In this document: positions 1 to 5,577 of the stretch, in pieces
Layout of the letters: each line of letters opens with the position of its first letter
Numbering within the stretch: the first letter of the stretch is position 1
NCBI GenBank assembly: GCA_964425215.1
Contig: CAYRLW010000048.1
Location: 1-26,437, forward strand
From: CAYRLW01 sp964425215
Lineage (GTDB): Bacteria > Spirochaetota > Spirochaetia > Treponematales > Breznakiellaceae
Length of the DNA stretch: 26,437 bases
Direction of reading: 5' to 3'
Position numbers and translations under genes: made by a program
Notes under the pieces: generated by a model
The model's input: the letters and a program-made list of their open reading frames with translations, nothing else
Databases searched by the model: none
Told to the model about the DNA's origin: nothing

Positions 1-21
1 AGGAAGCCGAGGGCCGGAAGG

Positions 22-94
22 CAAGTCCGATCGCCGGCAGAAAAAGCGGGCGCCCCAACGGGGCGCCCGTTTTGTTTAGCACCGATCGGACTTG
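22..94. repeat. 12-bp perfect inverted repeat flanking a terminator
   Basis: CAAGTCCGATCG at 22-33 is repeated as its exact reverse complement at 83-94, with the terminator hairpin at 48-68 between the arms. The outer sequence CCGG (14-17 and 97-100) extends the symmetry imperfectly. In RNA this could form a long stem enclosing the terminator. Bases 1-47 probably belong to the 3' end of something cut by the window edge. All three forward frames there are open over so short a stretch, so no gene is assigned. Confidence 0.5.
48..77 (+). terminator. Rho-independent terminator, probably bidirectional
   Basis: A perfect 9-bp stem, GGGCGCCCC (48-56) and GGGGCGCCC (60-68) with loop AAC, is followed on the plus strand by GTTTTGTTT. 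The A-run at 41-45 supplies a shorter U-tract for minus-strand transcripts. It most likely ends a plus-strand unit lying left of the window. Confidence 0.8.
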
Positions 95-120
95 AACCGG
101 AGGGTTTGTAGCGTAGGGAC

Positions 121-162
121 AAACAAAAAAGCCCGCGCTGCCGTAGAAACGGCAATGCGGAC
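121..162 (-). terminator. Rho-independent terminator of the secreted-protein gene
   Basis: Read on the minus strand, a 14-position stem with one mismatch (arms 162-149 and 144-131, loop TTCT) is followed by TTTTTTGTTT (130-121). It lies about 30 bases past the stop codon of the minus-strand gene at 193-831, so it is assigned to that gene. Confidence 0.85.
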
Positions 163-192
163 TTTTATGTGAGCCTTATCCTCGGGGAACGT

Positions 193-831
193 TTACATAC
201 CAAAGGACATTTTGAGGCCGTTGGTTCGCAGAGCGATCCAGGAGCCCTTCATGGGAACGTCTTTTTTATTGATGTAGAAATAGTAATAGTAGGTGGGGTC
301 CGTGGGATCGTACACCCGGATCTCGCCGGTATCACCGTTCATCCAAATCTTTATAGGTATGGGATTGGCAAGGTTTTGAGGGGTGATAAGGTAGCTGTAT
401 TGGTTCAGATCCACGCTTTGTACCAAATCCATCTGCGAATTGGTAACGCTCCGGTATACTTGGGCGCTGAAACCCTTCGGAATTTTGGGATCCAAGGGAT
501 GTTCATCGTAGTTCAACCAAAGAAGGTACGATTTCCCGCTTCCCCAGGAGGCTCCCGGATACACTTTGTCGGCGAAAAGGTGAATTCCAAAGCCGCCATG
601 ACCGTCCTCAGCGCCGCCTTCGTATTTAGCGTTGAATACGTACACCATGGGCCCGCTTTGGGGGACCTTGATGTTTACCTTGGCCAAGGGGGCTTTGGCG
701 TTACTTTGAAGCACCCGAGTCCCAACAAAGGACCAGGATCCGGAAGCAAAATGGTACTCCGGAAGATTGAGCTGTGCGAAGGCCGGTATGGATAAGCCGA
801 CCGCCACAAGCACCGCGACTAGTTTCTTCAT
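193..831 (-). CDS. secreted hypothetical protein
   Basis: This is a 212-residue protein of unknown function. Residues 1-19 form a typical Sec signal peptide: two lysines, a hydrophobic core and a likely cleavage after AFA, giving a periplasmic or exported protein of about 193 residues. The mature part is rich in aromatic and beta-prone residues (for example GGFGIHLFADKV near 80 and a YYYYFY run near 184), has no cysteine pair and no further membrane segment, and matches no family I recognise. The ATG at 831 is preceded by AAAGGAG at good spacing. The gene appears monocistronic, with a strong terminator at 121-162. The real gene is this strand; the long opposite-strand frame is a shadow, as the signal peptide and ribosome binding site show. 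Confidence 0.85.
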   Translation of the reverse strand: MKKLVAVLVAVGLSIPAFAQLNLPEYHFASGSWSFVGTRVLQSNAKAPLAKVNIKVPQSGPMVYVFNAKYEGGAEDGHGGFGIHLFADKVYPGASWGSGKSYLLWLNYDEHPLDPKIPKGFSAQVYRSVTNSQMDLVQSVDLNQYSYLITPQNLANPIPIKIWMNGDTGEIRVYDPTDPTYYYYFYINKKDVPMKGSWIALRTNGLKMSFGM

Positions 832-858
832 TGTTCCACTCCTTTATACTAAAAATTC

Positions 859-883
859 ACAAATTCTTTAAAAAAGAATTTGT
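859..883. promoter_or_regulatory. AT-rich perfect palindrome upstream of the secreted-protein gene
   Basis: ACAAATTCTTT (859-869) and AAAGAATTTGT (873-883) form a perfect 11-bp inverted repeat with a 3-base centre, 28 bases upstream of the ATG at 831. It could be a regulator-binding site in the promoter region or a weak 3' hairpin for the minus-strand gene ending at 1038. No good -35/-10 pair could be fixed nearby. The rest of 884-1037 shows no gene. Confidence 0.45.
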
Positions 884-1037
884 AGGCTCACCCATAGAAG
901 AAAAACCATGGCTGTTTCTTTAATCCCAGTTTTTTTCGAAACAACCAACTTTATTAAACAACAGAAATCTAAACGGGTTACGCGTTTTTTTCCAATACCT
1001 CCATAAAAACGGTGTTCCTCCAGCCCATAAGGGTACC

Positions 1038-1871
1038 CTACTCCTTTTCCCAACGGGAAAGGAATTCCAAAGCGTACTGCTGGATTCCCCCAAAGTAGTT
1101 TTCGATTACCCGGTTCACCTGGGGCCCCACGTAACGATAATGCCAGCTTTCCCAACGGTAACCGGTAACGCTTTCAAAATTATGGGGATACGAGAGGGAC
1201 CAGCCAAAACGGGTAGCGTTCTTCGCCAACCATTTTCCCGCTTTTGTTTGGGCAAAAGAGTCATCGATGGACCCAAAGTCCACCGCCAGGCCTAGCTGAT
1301 GCTGGCTATGCCCGGGTTCGGCGGATTCCCGATCGGCGGCCTCTTTCCCCATTTCGGCTACGATACGGTTGTAGACGCCCTTTTGGTACGCGAAGGAACG
1401 GTACGTGGACGATACTACCAGGGTTATTCCCTGTTTTTGCGCTTCTATGGCCATCGTTTTAAGGGATTCCGCCGCAGGCCGACGAAGAACCAGTCCTTTT
1501 TTACTAGTTATGTACGCCGTATCACGTAGGGTAACCAGATCCGGGGGTTCATAGGTGGAAGGTAGGGCGTGTTGTTTGTCCACGAGAAGTCGCAGGTACG
1601 GATCGACCCTAAGGGCCGCCAAAATATCCCTATTCATTTTTTCTGGCTCCGCCTTGGCGAAGGCCATCATGCGGTCCCGCCGTTCCTGGGGAAGCCCTAT
1701 GGCTTGGCAAGTTTTTTCTAAACGGGTGATAAAAGCCCCGGGGGTAAGGGATGTGTGGGCGGTCGTATCCTTGGATTTTTGGCCCTCCGCTGCTAATAAC
1801 GGAGCCGGGACCGCCGTGACAAAACAAAAGCCCATACATAATAGAAGGGTGTTCAAGCTCGATGTGTTCAT
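1038..1871 (-). CDS. D-alanyl-D-alanine carboxypeptidase, VanY/M15B family
   Basis: This is a 277-residue zinc peptidase predicted to trim the terminal D-Ala from peptidoglycan stem peptides in the periplasm. Residues 1-28 form a signal peptide ending in LLAA. The C-terminal half holds the M15 signature: SQHQLGLAVD (189-198) supplies zinc ligands His191 and Asp198, and WESWHYRYVG (240-249) supplies the catalytic Glu241 and the third ligand His244. Residues 35-110 form an N-terminal extension I cannot assign. The ATG at 1871 lies 4 bases after the STAS gene's stop, and its ribosome binding site (AGGA) sits inside that gene's end, so the two are probably co-transcribed. The exact substrate (D,D or L,D bond) cannot be read from sequence. 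Confidence 0.9.
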   Translation of the reverse strand: MNTSSLNTLLLCMGFCFVTAVPAPLLAAEGQKSKDTTAHTSLTPGAFITRLEKTCQAIGLPQERRDRMMAFAKAEPEKMNRDILAALRVDPYLRLLVDKQHALPSTYEPPDLVTLRDTAYITSKKGLVLRRPAAESLKTMAIEAQKQGITLVVSSTYRSFAYQKGVYNRIVAEMGKEAADRESAEPGHSQHQLGLAVDFGSIDDSFAQTKAGKWLAKNATRFGWSLSYPHNFESVTGYRWESWHYRYVGPQVNRVIENYFGGIQQYALEFLSRWEKE

Positions 1872-1875
1872 TCGT

Positions 1876-2202
1876 TTATCCTATATCCCTCATCGTTGGT
1901 ATTATGGAAAACAGATCAGCGAACCCAGTGGATTCTATGGCTAACCGGACTATATCGCTAGGATTCAATAGGTATATCCTGTTTCCCCTTTGGCGTCCCT
2001 CCTCGATCCCATACAGTAAAACACCCAGCCCAATGGATGTGAAATTGTTAACCCTGGAAAGATCGACCACTATATTGGTGGTTGCGATATGAGTATACAC
2101 CCTCTGATGGAATTCCGTATACGTTTGTAAATCCACAATCCCCACCAATTCTAATAAAACAAAGGAATCGTGTTTTTGTTCCAGGATCCGCAACTTTTCC
2201 AT
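1876..2202 (-). CDS. STAS-domain protein, anti-sigma factor antagonist-like
   Basis: This 108-residue protein is a single STAS domain of the SpoIIAA/RsbV type. In that family it is a phosphorylation-controlled partner-switching protein that binds an anti-sigma kinase in the cytoplasm. The family core IVVDLSRV (44-51) is followed by NFTSIGLGVL (53-62), which places the usual phosphorylatable serine at Ser56. No kinase or phosphatase partner is encoded nearby, so the partner is unknown. In spirochaetes many such proteins act outside sigma control. The ATG at 2202 has GAGGG six bases upstream, and that GAGGG lies in one arm of an inverted repeat. The VanY gene follows after 4 bases, hinting at a link to envelope processes. 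Confidence 0.87.
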   Translation of the reverse strand: MEKLRILEQKHDSFVLLELVGIVDLQTYTEFHQRVYTHIATTNIVVDLSRVNNFTSIGLGVLLYGIEEGRQRGNRIYLLNPSDIVRLAIESTGFADLFSIIPTMRDIG

Positions 2203-2207
2203 TATAA

Positions 2208-2260
2208 CCCTCGATCGAGCCTTCGTTAAGAATAGGATTTAAAAATCCAAAAATCGAGGG
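2208..2260 (-). promoter_or_regulatory. nested inverted repeat covering the STAS gene's ribosome binding site
   Basis: On the minus strand CCCTCGAT (2260-2253) can pair with ATCGAGGG (2215-2208). The latter contains the GAGGG ribosome binding site of the STAS gene. An inner hairpin, GGATTT-TT-AAATCC (2248-2235), lies between the arms. The layout would let the leader RNA hide the ribosome binding site. It sits in the 71-base gap after arsC. There is no U-tract, so it is not an intrinsic terminator. Confidence 0.4.
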
Positions 2261-2273
2261 TTGGTTGCGTTTT

Positions 2274-2705
2274 TTATTGTTTTTCATTTGTATGTAGGGT
2301 AATAAATTCCTTTACCTCAGTTTCTATCTGATCCCGTACTTTTTGAACCTGACCCATGATTTCTTCGTCGCTTCCCGTAAAGGTAGATGGATCGGCGAAG
2401 GGCCAATGGAGCTTTTCGTGGAGGCCCGGAAAAATGGGACACCGTTCGGCCGCCTCTTTGGAGCATACGGTAACGACCACATCGTAGTGCCGTCCCGCTT
2501 TGTATAGGTCGAAAACGCTTTTGGTGGGATTTTTTGAAATATCGATGCCGATTTCCGCCATAGAACGGACCACGAAGGGGTTTAGCTTTCCCGGTTCCAG
2601 GCCCGCGCTCTCTACCTCAAAACGGTCGCCTCCGTGTTTTTTTAAAAAGGCTTCGGCCATCTGACTTCGGCCGGAATTATGAACGCAAAGAAATAATACT
2701 TTCAT
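2274..2705 (-). CDS. arsC: arsenate reductase, thioredoxin-coupled (low-molecular-weight phosphatase fold)
   Basis: This 143-residue cytoplasmic enzyme is predicted to reduce arsenate to arsenite. The N-terminal CVHNSGRS (7-14) is the C-x5-R phosphate loop of this fold. Cys81 and Cys89 in CSKEAAERC match the two relay cysteines of the thioredoxin-dependent ArsC class (Cys10, 82 and 89 in the Staphylococcus aureus enzyme). The later DPS segment near residue 105 carries the usual catalytic aspartate. The ATG at 2705 is chosen because it starts directly at the beta strand before the P-loop and has AGGAG upstream; frame continues upstream without support. It follows the permease after a gap holding two hairpins, so it may have its own promoter. 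No ArsR-type regulator is adjacent. A protein-tyrosine phosphatase is the main alternative, but three cysteines favour ArsC. Confidence 0.9.
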   Translation of the reverse strand: MKVLFLCVHNSGRSQMAEAFLKKHGGDRFEVESAGLEPGKLNPFVVRSMAEIGIDISKNPTKSVFDLYKAGRHYDVVVTVCSKEAAERCPIFPGLHEKLHWPFADPSTFTGSDEEIMGQVQKVRDQIETEVKEFITLHTNEKQ

Positions 2706-2750
2706 CGGTGTGCTTCTCCTGGCTTTCAATAATACACGGGATTTGTTAAA

Positions 2751-2806
2751 AAATGATGAGGGAGGTTTTTTTCAAAACTCAGGGAGTTTTGAAAGAGCCT
2801 CATTAT
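2751..2806 (-). terminator. inverted repeat / probable terminator after the permease gene (repeat copy A)
   Basis: On the minus strand GAGGCTCTTTCAAAACTC (2801-2784), a 3-base loop and GAGTTTTGAAAAAAACCTC (2780-2762) form a long stem with a one-base bulge. An outer ATGAGG/CCTCAT adds pairs, and ATTTTTT follows (about 2755-2749). This fits an intrinsic terminator for the permease transcript. Its left arm matches 16 of 18 bases of the repeat in front of glpK (21593-21631), so it may also belong to a dispersed repeat family. Confidence 0.6.
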
Positions 2807-2823
2807 TTTATGATTTAAGCGAA

Positions 2824-2862
2824 GGGGATCCCGCGAAGCACTGTCGCTTTTGCGAGAACCCC
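2824..2862. repeat. second hairpin in the permease-arsC gap
   Basis: The arms GGGGATCCCGC (2824-2834) and GCGAGAACCCC (2852-2862) pair over 11 positions with one mismatch, and the loop contains a smaller AAGC/GCTT pairing. It begins 17 bases past the permease stop codon. It has no U-tract on either strand, so it is more likely an RNA-stabilising or REP-like hairpin than a terminator. Confidence 0.4.
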
Positions 2863-2878
2863 CTATGGAAACCAGACG

Positions 2879-3829
2879 CTACTTTATTACGATGTTGAAA
2901 AGATACCCCGTAAGGATAATGCCTACCGCTACCACGCTAAAGTAGGTGGCCAACAGCTTGGGCTTTAAAACTTTACGCAGGATAATCGCTTCGGGGAGGG
3001 AGAGGGCCGTTACGGCCATCATAAAGGCCAGGGACGTTCCCATGGCCATACCCTTTTCCATCAGAACGTGGACGATAGGGATAACCCCCGCGGCGTTTGA
3101 ATAGAGGGGGACCCCGATGATAACCGCCAGGGGAACCGCGTACCAAACTCCAGGCCCGGCGTATTTAACCAGCAGGTCTGCCGGGGCGTAGCCGTGCATA
3201 AAACCCCCTAAACCGATACCCACGAGAACGTAGGGCCAAACCTTCCCCACAATTTCACCGACGTATCCAAAGGAGTACTGAATCCGGTCCTTAAAGTTAA
3301 GTTCTTCGATGACCCCCTTCCCTCCGTGGATTTTGTAGACGTACTCTTCTACCCATTTTTCCAGCTTAAGCTTTCCGATAACCGCGCCGCTTAGGATGGC
3401 CACCACCAAGCCGCTGGCGATGTAGAGCAGGGCTATCTTCCAGCCAAAGAGCCCCCAAAGCATTATGAGGGCCACTTCGTTCACCATGGGCGAAGATACG
3501 AGGAAGGAAAAGGTAACCCCCAAGGGTATCCCCGCCTCGATAAAACCAATAAAGAGGGGGACTGCGGAGCAGGAACAGAAGGGGGTTACGATACCCAAAA
3601 GAGCCGCCAAAATGTTACCCAAAAAATTGGGAACCTTCTCTAAAAGAAGTTTTGTCTTTTCCGGAGGGAAAAAACTCCGAATAAAGGCGATGGCAAAGAT
3701 AATGACCACCAGGAGAAAAAATATCTTTACCGTATCATAAATAAAAAAATCCAATGCGGACGCGAAATGGGAATCCTTAGATAATTTTAAGGTTCCATAG
3801 ACAAATAAATCGACCAATTGTTGCCACAT
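2879..3829 (-). CDS. ArsP-like permease (DUF318 family)
   Basis: This is a 316-residue integral membrane protein with about eight hydrophobic segments. The marker of the family is TPFCSCSAVPLFIGF (82-96), a cysteine pair in a helix break. A related GVPLYSNAAGVIPI segment near 239-252 forms the second half of the internal repeat. Members of this family export methylated or aromatic trivalent arsenicals (ArsP) or other soft metals, but many are uncharacterised. The pairing with an arsenate reductase and a CxxC thioredoxin-like protein makes a metalloid role likely without fixing the substrate. The ATG at 3829 follows AAGGGAA at normal spacing, 12 bases after the thioredoxin-like gene, so the two form an operon. 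No ArsR gene is present. Confidence 0.85.
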   Translation of the reverse strand: MWQQLVDLFVYGTLKLSKDSHFASALDFFIYDTVKIFFLLVVIIFAIAFIRSFFPPEKTKLLLEKVPNFLGNILAALLGIVTPFCSCSAVPLFIGFIEAGIPLGVTFSFLVSSPMVNEVALIMLWGLFGWKIALLYIASGLVVAILSGAVIGKLKLEKWVEEYVYKIHGGKGVIEELNFKDRIQYSFGYVGEIVGKVWPYVLVGIGLGGFMHGYAPADLLVKYAGPGVWYAVPLAVIIGVPLYSNAAGVIPIVHVLMEKGMAMGTSLAFMMAVTALSLPEAIILRKVLKPKLLATYFSVVAVGIILTGYLFNIVIK

Positions 3830-3841
3830 GATTGGGTTCCC

Positions 3842-4081
3842 TTACGCCTTTGCCTTAAGGAAGGCCGCTATTTGGTCTTTTTTAAGAGCCCGGCCCACGC
3901 TTTTAATTTCCCCGTCTAAAACCAACGTGGGTGTTGACATGACCCCAAAAGCCATGATTTCTTGGATGTCGGTTACTTTCTCTATCTCCGCCGATATACC
4001 CAACTCGGCCACCGCTTCCCGGACGTGTTTTTCCATGGTTCTGCAGTTAGAACAATCGGATCCCAGGATCTGTATCTTCAT
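3842..4081 (-). CDS. small thioredoxin-like redox protein (CxxC)
   Basis: This 79-residue protein has the minimal thioredoxin-like fold of the 'redox-active disulfide' group. It carries the active site Cys10-Ser-Asn-Cys13 and a cis-proline segment MSTPTLVL (48-55). It has no signal peptide, so it acts in the cytoplasm. The ATG at 4081 is preceded by GGAGG five bases away; a TTG twelve bases upstream is in frame but would include the ribosome binding site. It is the first gene of a unit with the permease. Small proteins of this type are often found beside DUF318 permeases, where they may reduce or hand over the metalloid; that role is inferred. It could also recycle ArsC. Confidence 0.87.
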   Translation of the reverse strand: MKIQILGSDCSNCRTMEKHVREAVAELGISAEIEKVTDIQEIMAFGVMSTPTLVLDGEIKSVGRALKKDQIAAFLKAKA

Positions 4082-4116
4082 GAATGCCTCCAAATAATCA
4101 TATTATAATGTTTCTA

Positions 4117-4145
4117 AATATGGCAACTTCTTGGAATTTAGTCAA
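4117..4145 (-). promoter_or_regulatory. promoter of the thioredoxin-like / permease unit
   Basis: On the minus strand TTGACT (4145-4140), a 17-base spacer and CATATT (4122-4117) form a good sigma-70-type promoter. It would give a leader of about 30 bases before the ATG at 4081, including the GGAGG site. A TATAAT at 4107-4102 is a possible alternative -10 but lacks a matching -35. Confidence 0.55.
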
Positions 4146-4200
4146 GGGATATACGTTCATTTATTTACTATTTTGGTAATATAAACCACCATAAAACCCC

Positions 4201-4229
4201 TTGACGGGGATTTTGTTTATCGGTATGTT
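4201..4229 (+). promoter_or_regulatory. promoter of the double TetR gene
   Basis: TTGACG (4201-4206), 17 bases and TATGTT (4224-4229) match the sigma-70 consensus well. Transcription would start near 4236, leaving only about 12 bases before the ATG at 4248 and no Shine-Dalgarno site. The -10 box overlaps the palindromic operator at 4227-4246. The -35 box lies in a small CCCC/GGGG hairpin (about 4197-4209). Confidence 0.65.
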
Positions 4230-4246
4230 AACGACCGGTCGGTAAC
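4227..4246. promoter_or_regulatory. TetR-type operator palindrome
   Basis: GTTAACGACCGGTCGGTAAC is a 20-bp palindrome with one mismatched pair, centred on ACCGGT. Size, symmetry and position (from the -10 box to just before the start codon of a tetR-like gene) fit an autoregulatory operator. By eye I found no second copy elsewhere in the window. Confidence 0.72.
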
Positions 4247-4247
4247 A

Positions 4248-5441
4248 ATGAAAAGAGATGATATTATTCGGGCCGCTTTTACGGTTTGGGGAAAGGATCT
4301 GTACAGAACAACCAGTCTCAGCGACGTGGCCCGGGCCTTAGGGGTTACTAAGCCCGCGTTGTACCGGCATTTTAAAAACAAAGATGCCCTTATGGAGGCT
4401 CTCTACGAGGATTTTTTTGACCGATACGCCGCATACTTGCGGCTATCGGTCCTTCCGGAAGATTTTTTTGCCCTGGATAAAACAGAAAAGATCGTGCGGA
4501 TCGTTAGGACTATCGGGGAATATTATCTTCGGCAGAGGGGAGACTTTGTTTTTTCCTGCACCATGGTATTGGGGAATCCGAAGGAAAAACACGGCATGGC
4601 CTCCGAAATGAGGCGCCGAGGTTTTCGGATGGAAGAAATAGTTTCGGGAGACCGCAGGGCCTACGCGAGCTTTTTTAATCACCTGGCGGTGATGACCGCT
4701 TTTTTCTTTGTGGCCCAATTTCACGGTAGTCGAACCTCCGAAGAACTAGCGCCTAGCGCGGAGGAGCTTTCGCGGGCGTTGGATACGATTGAAGTTCTGG
4801 TTCGGCGAGGGTTTGGTTTTAACAAGGAACGTATCGACCGCATTCCCTATGGAGAATTGGAAAAAGAGGGGGCCCAGGCCGCTAGCTCAGCGGGGGAGAC
4901 GTCGGAGCTTATGAAGGCGGTCGCCCAGGTGGTAGCCCTGGCGGGACCCTGGAACGCCACGATGGAATTGGTAGCCCAGCGATCGGGGCTTTCCAAGAGC
5001 GGTTTATACGCCCATTTTAGTGGAAAACGGGAGATGTTGCGGGAGCTTTTTGTTTCGGAATTTGAAAGAATCTCCGAAATGATCGCCGCTCAAGGACGTA
5101 TGGCCCAAGGCCCGGAGGATCGTTTGTACCGGGCCTTGGTGGTTACGGCGGAATATTTACGTACCCATCCGGATATTTTAGTCGCTTTGGATTGGGTTCG
5201 GATAAAACGTTTTGATTTAGGGCTCCTCATCCCCACGAAAATACTGTCCGTGTTTGAGTTTTCTCATGACGTTTCTATGTCTCTGGATATGAATCCTCTC
5301 ACGATGGCCCAGTGGGTAATGTTTTTGGTGGTAAACTTTCTTATGCACGGGTCTAAAATAGAACCTGGAGATCCGGAGTACCCCTTGGGGCTCCGTCGTT
5401 TGTATCGATACATCACCCTGGGCTTGGAGGGGTGGCAATAG
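4248..5441 (+). CDS. double TetR-family regulator (two HTH domains in one chain)
   Basis: This 397-residue protein is about twice the usual TetR length (about 190-220) and looks like two TetR units fused. The first helix-turn-helix is at about 1-48, with SLSDVARALGVTKPALYRHF (23-42), followed by a ligand-domain-like region. The second is at about 219-268, with TMELVAQRSGLSKSGLYAHF (238-257), followed by another helical region. The two HTHs are clearly related but not recent copies. It is predicted to repress the efflux operon downstream and itself through the palindrome at 4227-4246. The ATG at 4248 has no ribosome binding site and lies close to the predicted transcript start. The TolC-like gene follows after 136 bases. 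The inducing ligand is unknown. Confidence 0.88.
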   Translation: MKRDDIIRAAFTVWGKDLYRTTSLSDVARALGVTKPALYRHFKNKDALMEALYEDFFDRYAAYLRLSVLPEDFFALDKTEKIVRIVRTIGEYYLRQRGDFVFSCTMVLGNPKEKHGMASEMRRRGFRMEEIVSGDRRAYASFFNHLAVMTAFFFVAQFHGSRTSEELAPSAEELSRALDTIEVLVRRGFGFNKERIDRIPYGELEKEGAQAASSAGETSELMKAVAQVVALAGPWNATMELVAQRSGLSKSGLYAHFSGKREMLRELFVSEFERISEMIAAQGRMAQGPEDRLYRALVVTAEYLRTHPDILVALDWVRIKRFDLGLLIPTKILSVFEFSHDVSMSLDMNPLTMAQWVMFLVVNFLMHGSKIEPGDPEYPLGLRRLYRYITLGLEGWQ

Positions 5442-5451
5442 GTGGCTTTGG

Positions 5452-5515
5452 CGGGTATCCCTGGCTGATACCCGGATAACCATAGTTGGTCGCGTAATAG
5501 TACGGACCATACAAT
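5452..5515 (+). promoter_or_regulatory. hairpins and possible promoter between tetR and the tolC-like gene
   Basis: An 8-bp perfect stem CGGGTATC/GATACCCG (5452-5459, 5467-5474) lies 10 bases past the regulator's stop, with no U-tract. A second stem, GGTC-CGTA with one bulged G pairing with TACGGACC (5488-5508), overlaps a possible promoter: TTGGTC (5486-5491), 18 bases, TACAAT (5510-5515). The pump genes may therefore have their own start site as well as read-through from the regulator. The second stem does not match the 4227-4246 palindrome. Confidence 0.35.
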
Positions 5516-5577
5516 TAGGGCGATTGGGGAATTCGGTATACCTACGCTTTCTCCATCGCTACAACGAGGAGCGGAGT

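Noticed and set aside
80..100. tRNA 3'-half remnant on the minus strand (GGTTCAAGTCC)
   Set aside because: The T-loop-like sequence has only three stem pairs and no matching 5' half or anticodon arm follows; it is part of the inverted repeat.
169..795. 208-residue open frame on the plus strand
   Set aside because: It is antisense to the secreted-protein gene, which has a signal peptide, ribosome binding site and terminator; the plus frame has none.
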